A stretch of DNA of 13,431 nt from Clostridia bacterium (GTDB lineage Bacteria; Bacillota_A; Clostridia; Christensenellales; Aristaeellaceae), in contig JAFXMP010000062.1 in the NCBI GenBank assembly GCA_017530275.1, forward strand, positions 1 through 13,431, given 5' to 3'. Position 1 is the stretch's first letter; the number at the start of each line of letters is the position of its first letter. The translations under genes were made by a program, and so were the position numbers. The notes below the pieces were generated by a model. The model searched no databases and was not told the origin of the DNA. It saw only the letters and a list, made by a program, of their open reading frames with translations. Below, piece after piece: positions 13,007 to 13,431 of this stretch.

Positions 13007-13431
13007 ATGTCAGACGGTTCTATTCGGGGAGATTTCACGCTGCCGGGCGAAGCGGGCTATGAAGCACTGACCCTTGAACTGGCGGAAAAATGGGGAGCCG
13101 ACGTGATCCGGGACAGCGACGGAACCAAGCTTTCCGATGAAATCATCCGGGCGGGGTACGGCATCTATTCCACCATCTGCATCATTCGGGAGCATAACGC
13201 TTTCGCCGCCGCCCACCCGGACGCCCAGCAGCAGACTTTCCTGTGCTCTGATCCCGTAATGGTGGCGGACAGCACGGTGACGATCCATCCGCTGGACGGC
13301 TATTTCAATGAACAGTTTGAATTGAACGCATCCCCCGACGCCCTGCCCTTCTGGCAGGTGTACGACCGCACGACGAACGAGGAAGTGCCCCGGAAAAACT
13401 GGACATGGGAAAACGGCGCGGTCACGGTGAA
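13007..13431 (+). CDS. GH112 phosphorylase, N-terminal part (galactosyl-rhamnose or galacto-N-biose/lacto-N-biose phosphorylase)
   Basis: An open frame of 141 codons runs off the window edge. It begins MSDGSIRGDFTLPGEAGYE and continues with ELAEKWGADVIRDSDGT. This is the characteristic opening of GH112 phosphorylases (G-x-F-T-L-P, then L-W-G-A-D-x-x-R-x-S-D-G-T), and later residues (FWQVYDRTTNEEV, NWTWENG) also fit. GH112 enzymes reversibly split beta-galactosides with phosphate, giving galactose 1-phosphate. Known acceptors are N-acetylhexosamines or, in Clostridium phytofermentans, L-rhamnose. Divergence from a rhamnogalacturonan cluster favours the rhamnose type, but the deciding region is outside the window. 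A GGGGG-containing ribosome binding site (12992-12996) precedes the ATG, and the protein appears cytoplasmic. Full enzymes are about 720 residues, so most of the gene is missing here. Confidence 0.9.
   Translation, partial: MSDGSIRGDFTLPGEAGYEALTLELAEKWGADVIRDSDGTKLSDEIIRAGYGIYSTICIIREHNAFAAAHPDAQQQTFLCSDPVMVADSTVTIHPLDGYFNEQFELNASPDALPFWQVYDRTTNEEVPRKNWTWENGAVTV

Overview
The window looks like a piece of a moderately GC-rich Bacillota (Clostridia-type) genome, probably from a plant-polysaccharide-degrading gut or rumen bacterium. Four things point there: an Lpl/Ytc-type sugar ABC transporter with no ATPase gene of its own, strong GGAGG ribosome binding sites, consensus sigma-A promoters, and enzymes typical of clostridial and bacilli pectin loci. 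Genus cannot be settled from the sequence.

Left end (1-1877): a complete IS256-family insertion sequence (198-1702) with imperfect terminal inverted repeats and a 9-bp target duplication (189-197 and 1703-1711). It lies inside the first codons of what looks like an older, broken IS30-type transposase gene (148-197, continuing briefly after 1712). The IS shows two signals beyond its transposase. An inverted repeat can hide the transposase ribosome binding site only in transcripts entering from outside. A strongly folding, non-coding 120-nt segment lies at its left end, with a promoter-like copy of the terminal repeat pointing into it.

Middle and right (1878-12747): one leftward gene cluster, in transcription order GH105 unsaturated rhamnogalacturonyl hydrolase, two LplB/LplC-like permeases, a sugar-binding protein, a GH2-like glycosidase, a CE4-like deacetylase, a PL22 oligogalacturonate lyase and a CE12-like rhamnogalacturonan acetylesterase. 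A promoter with perfect -35 and -10 hexamers (12808-12837) precedes the first gene. The set imports pectin or rhamnogalacturonan fragments and, inside the cell, deacetylates them, trims neutral side sugars and removes unsaturated uronic acid ends.

Far right (13007-13431, cut by the window edge): a divergently transcribed GH112 phosphorylase with its own extended -10 promoter. GH112 enzymes phosphorolyse galactosyl-hexosamine or galactosyl-rhamnose disaccharides. Next to a rhamnogalacturonan cluster, the galactosyl-rhamnose activity is the attractive reading. A perfect 15-bp palindrome lies between the two promoters and is a candidate shared operator.

The most unusual structure is a family of three intergenic elements (3640-3766, 9523-9620, 11571-11690). 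Each has arms built of degenerate 7-bp purine-rich tandem repeats in inverted orientation around a core of roughly 45-60 bp. Each sits just after a stop codon within the leftward operon. The heptamer differs between copies but matches between the two arms of a copy.
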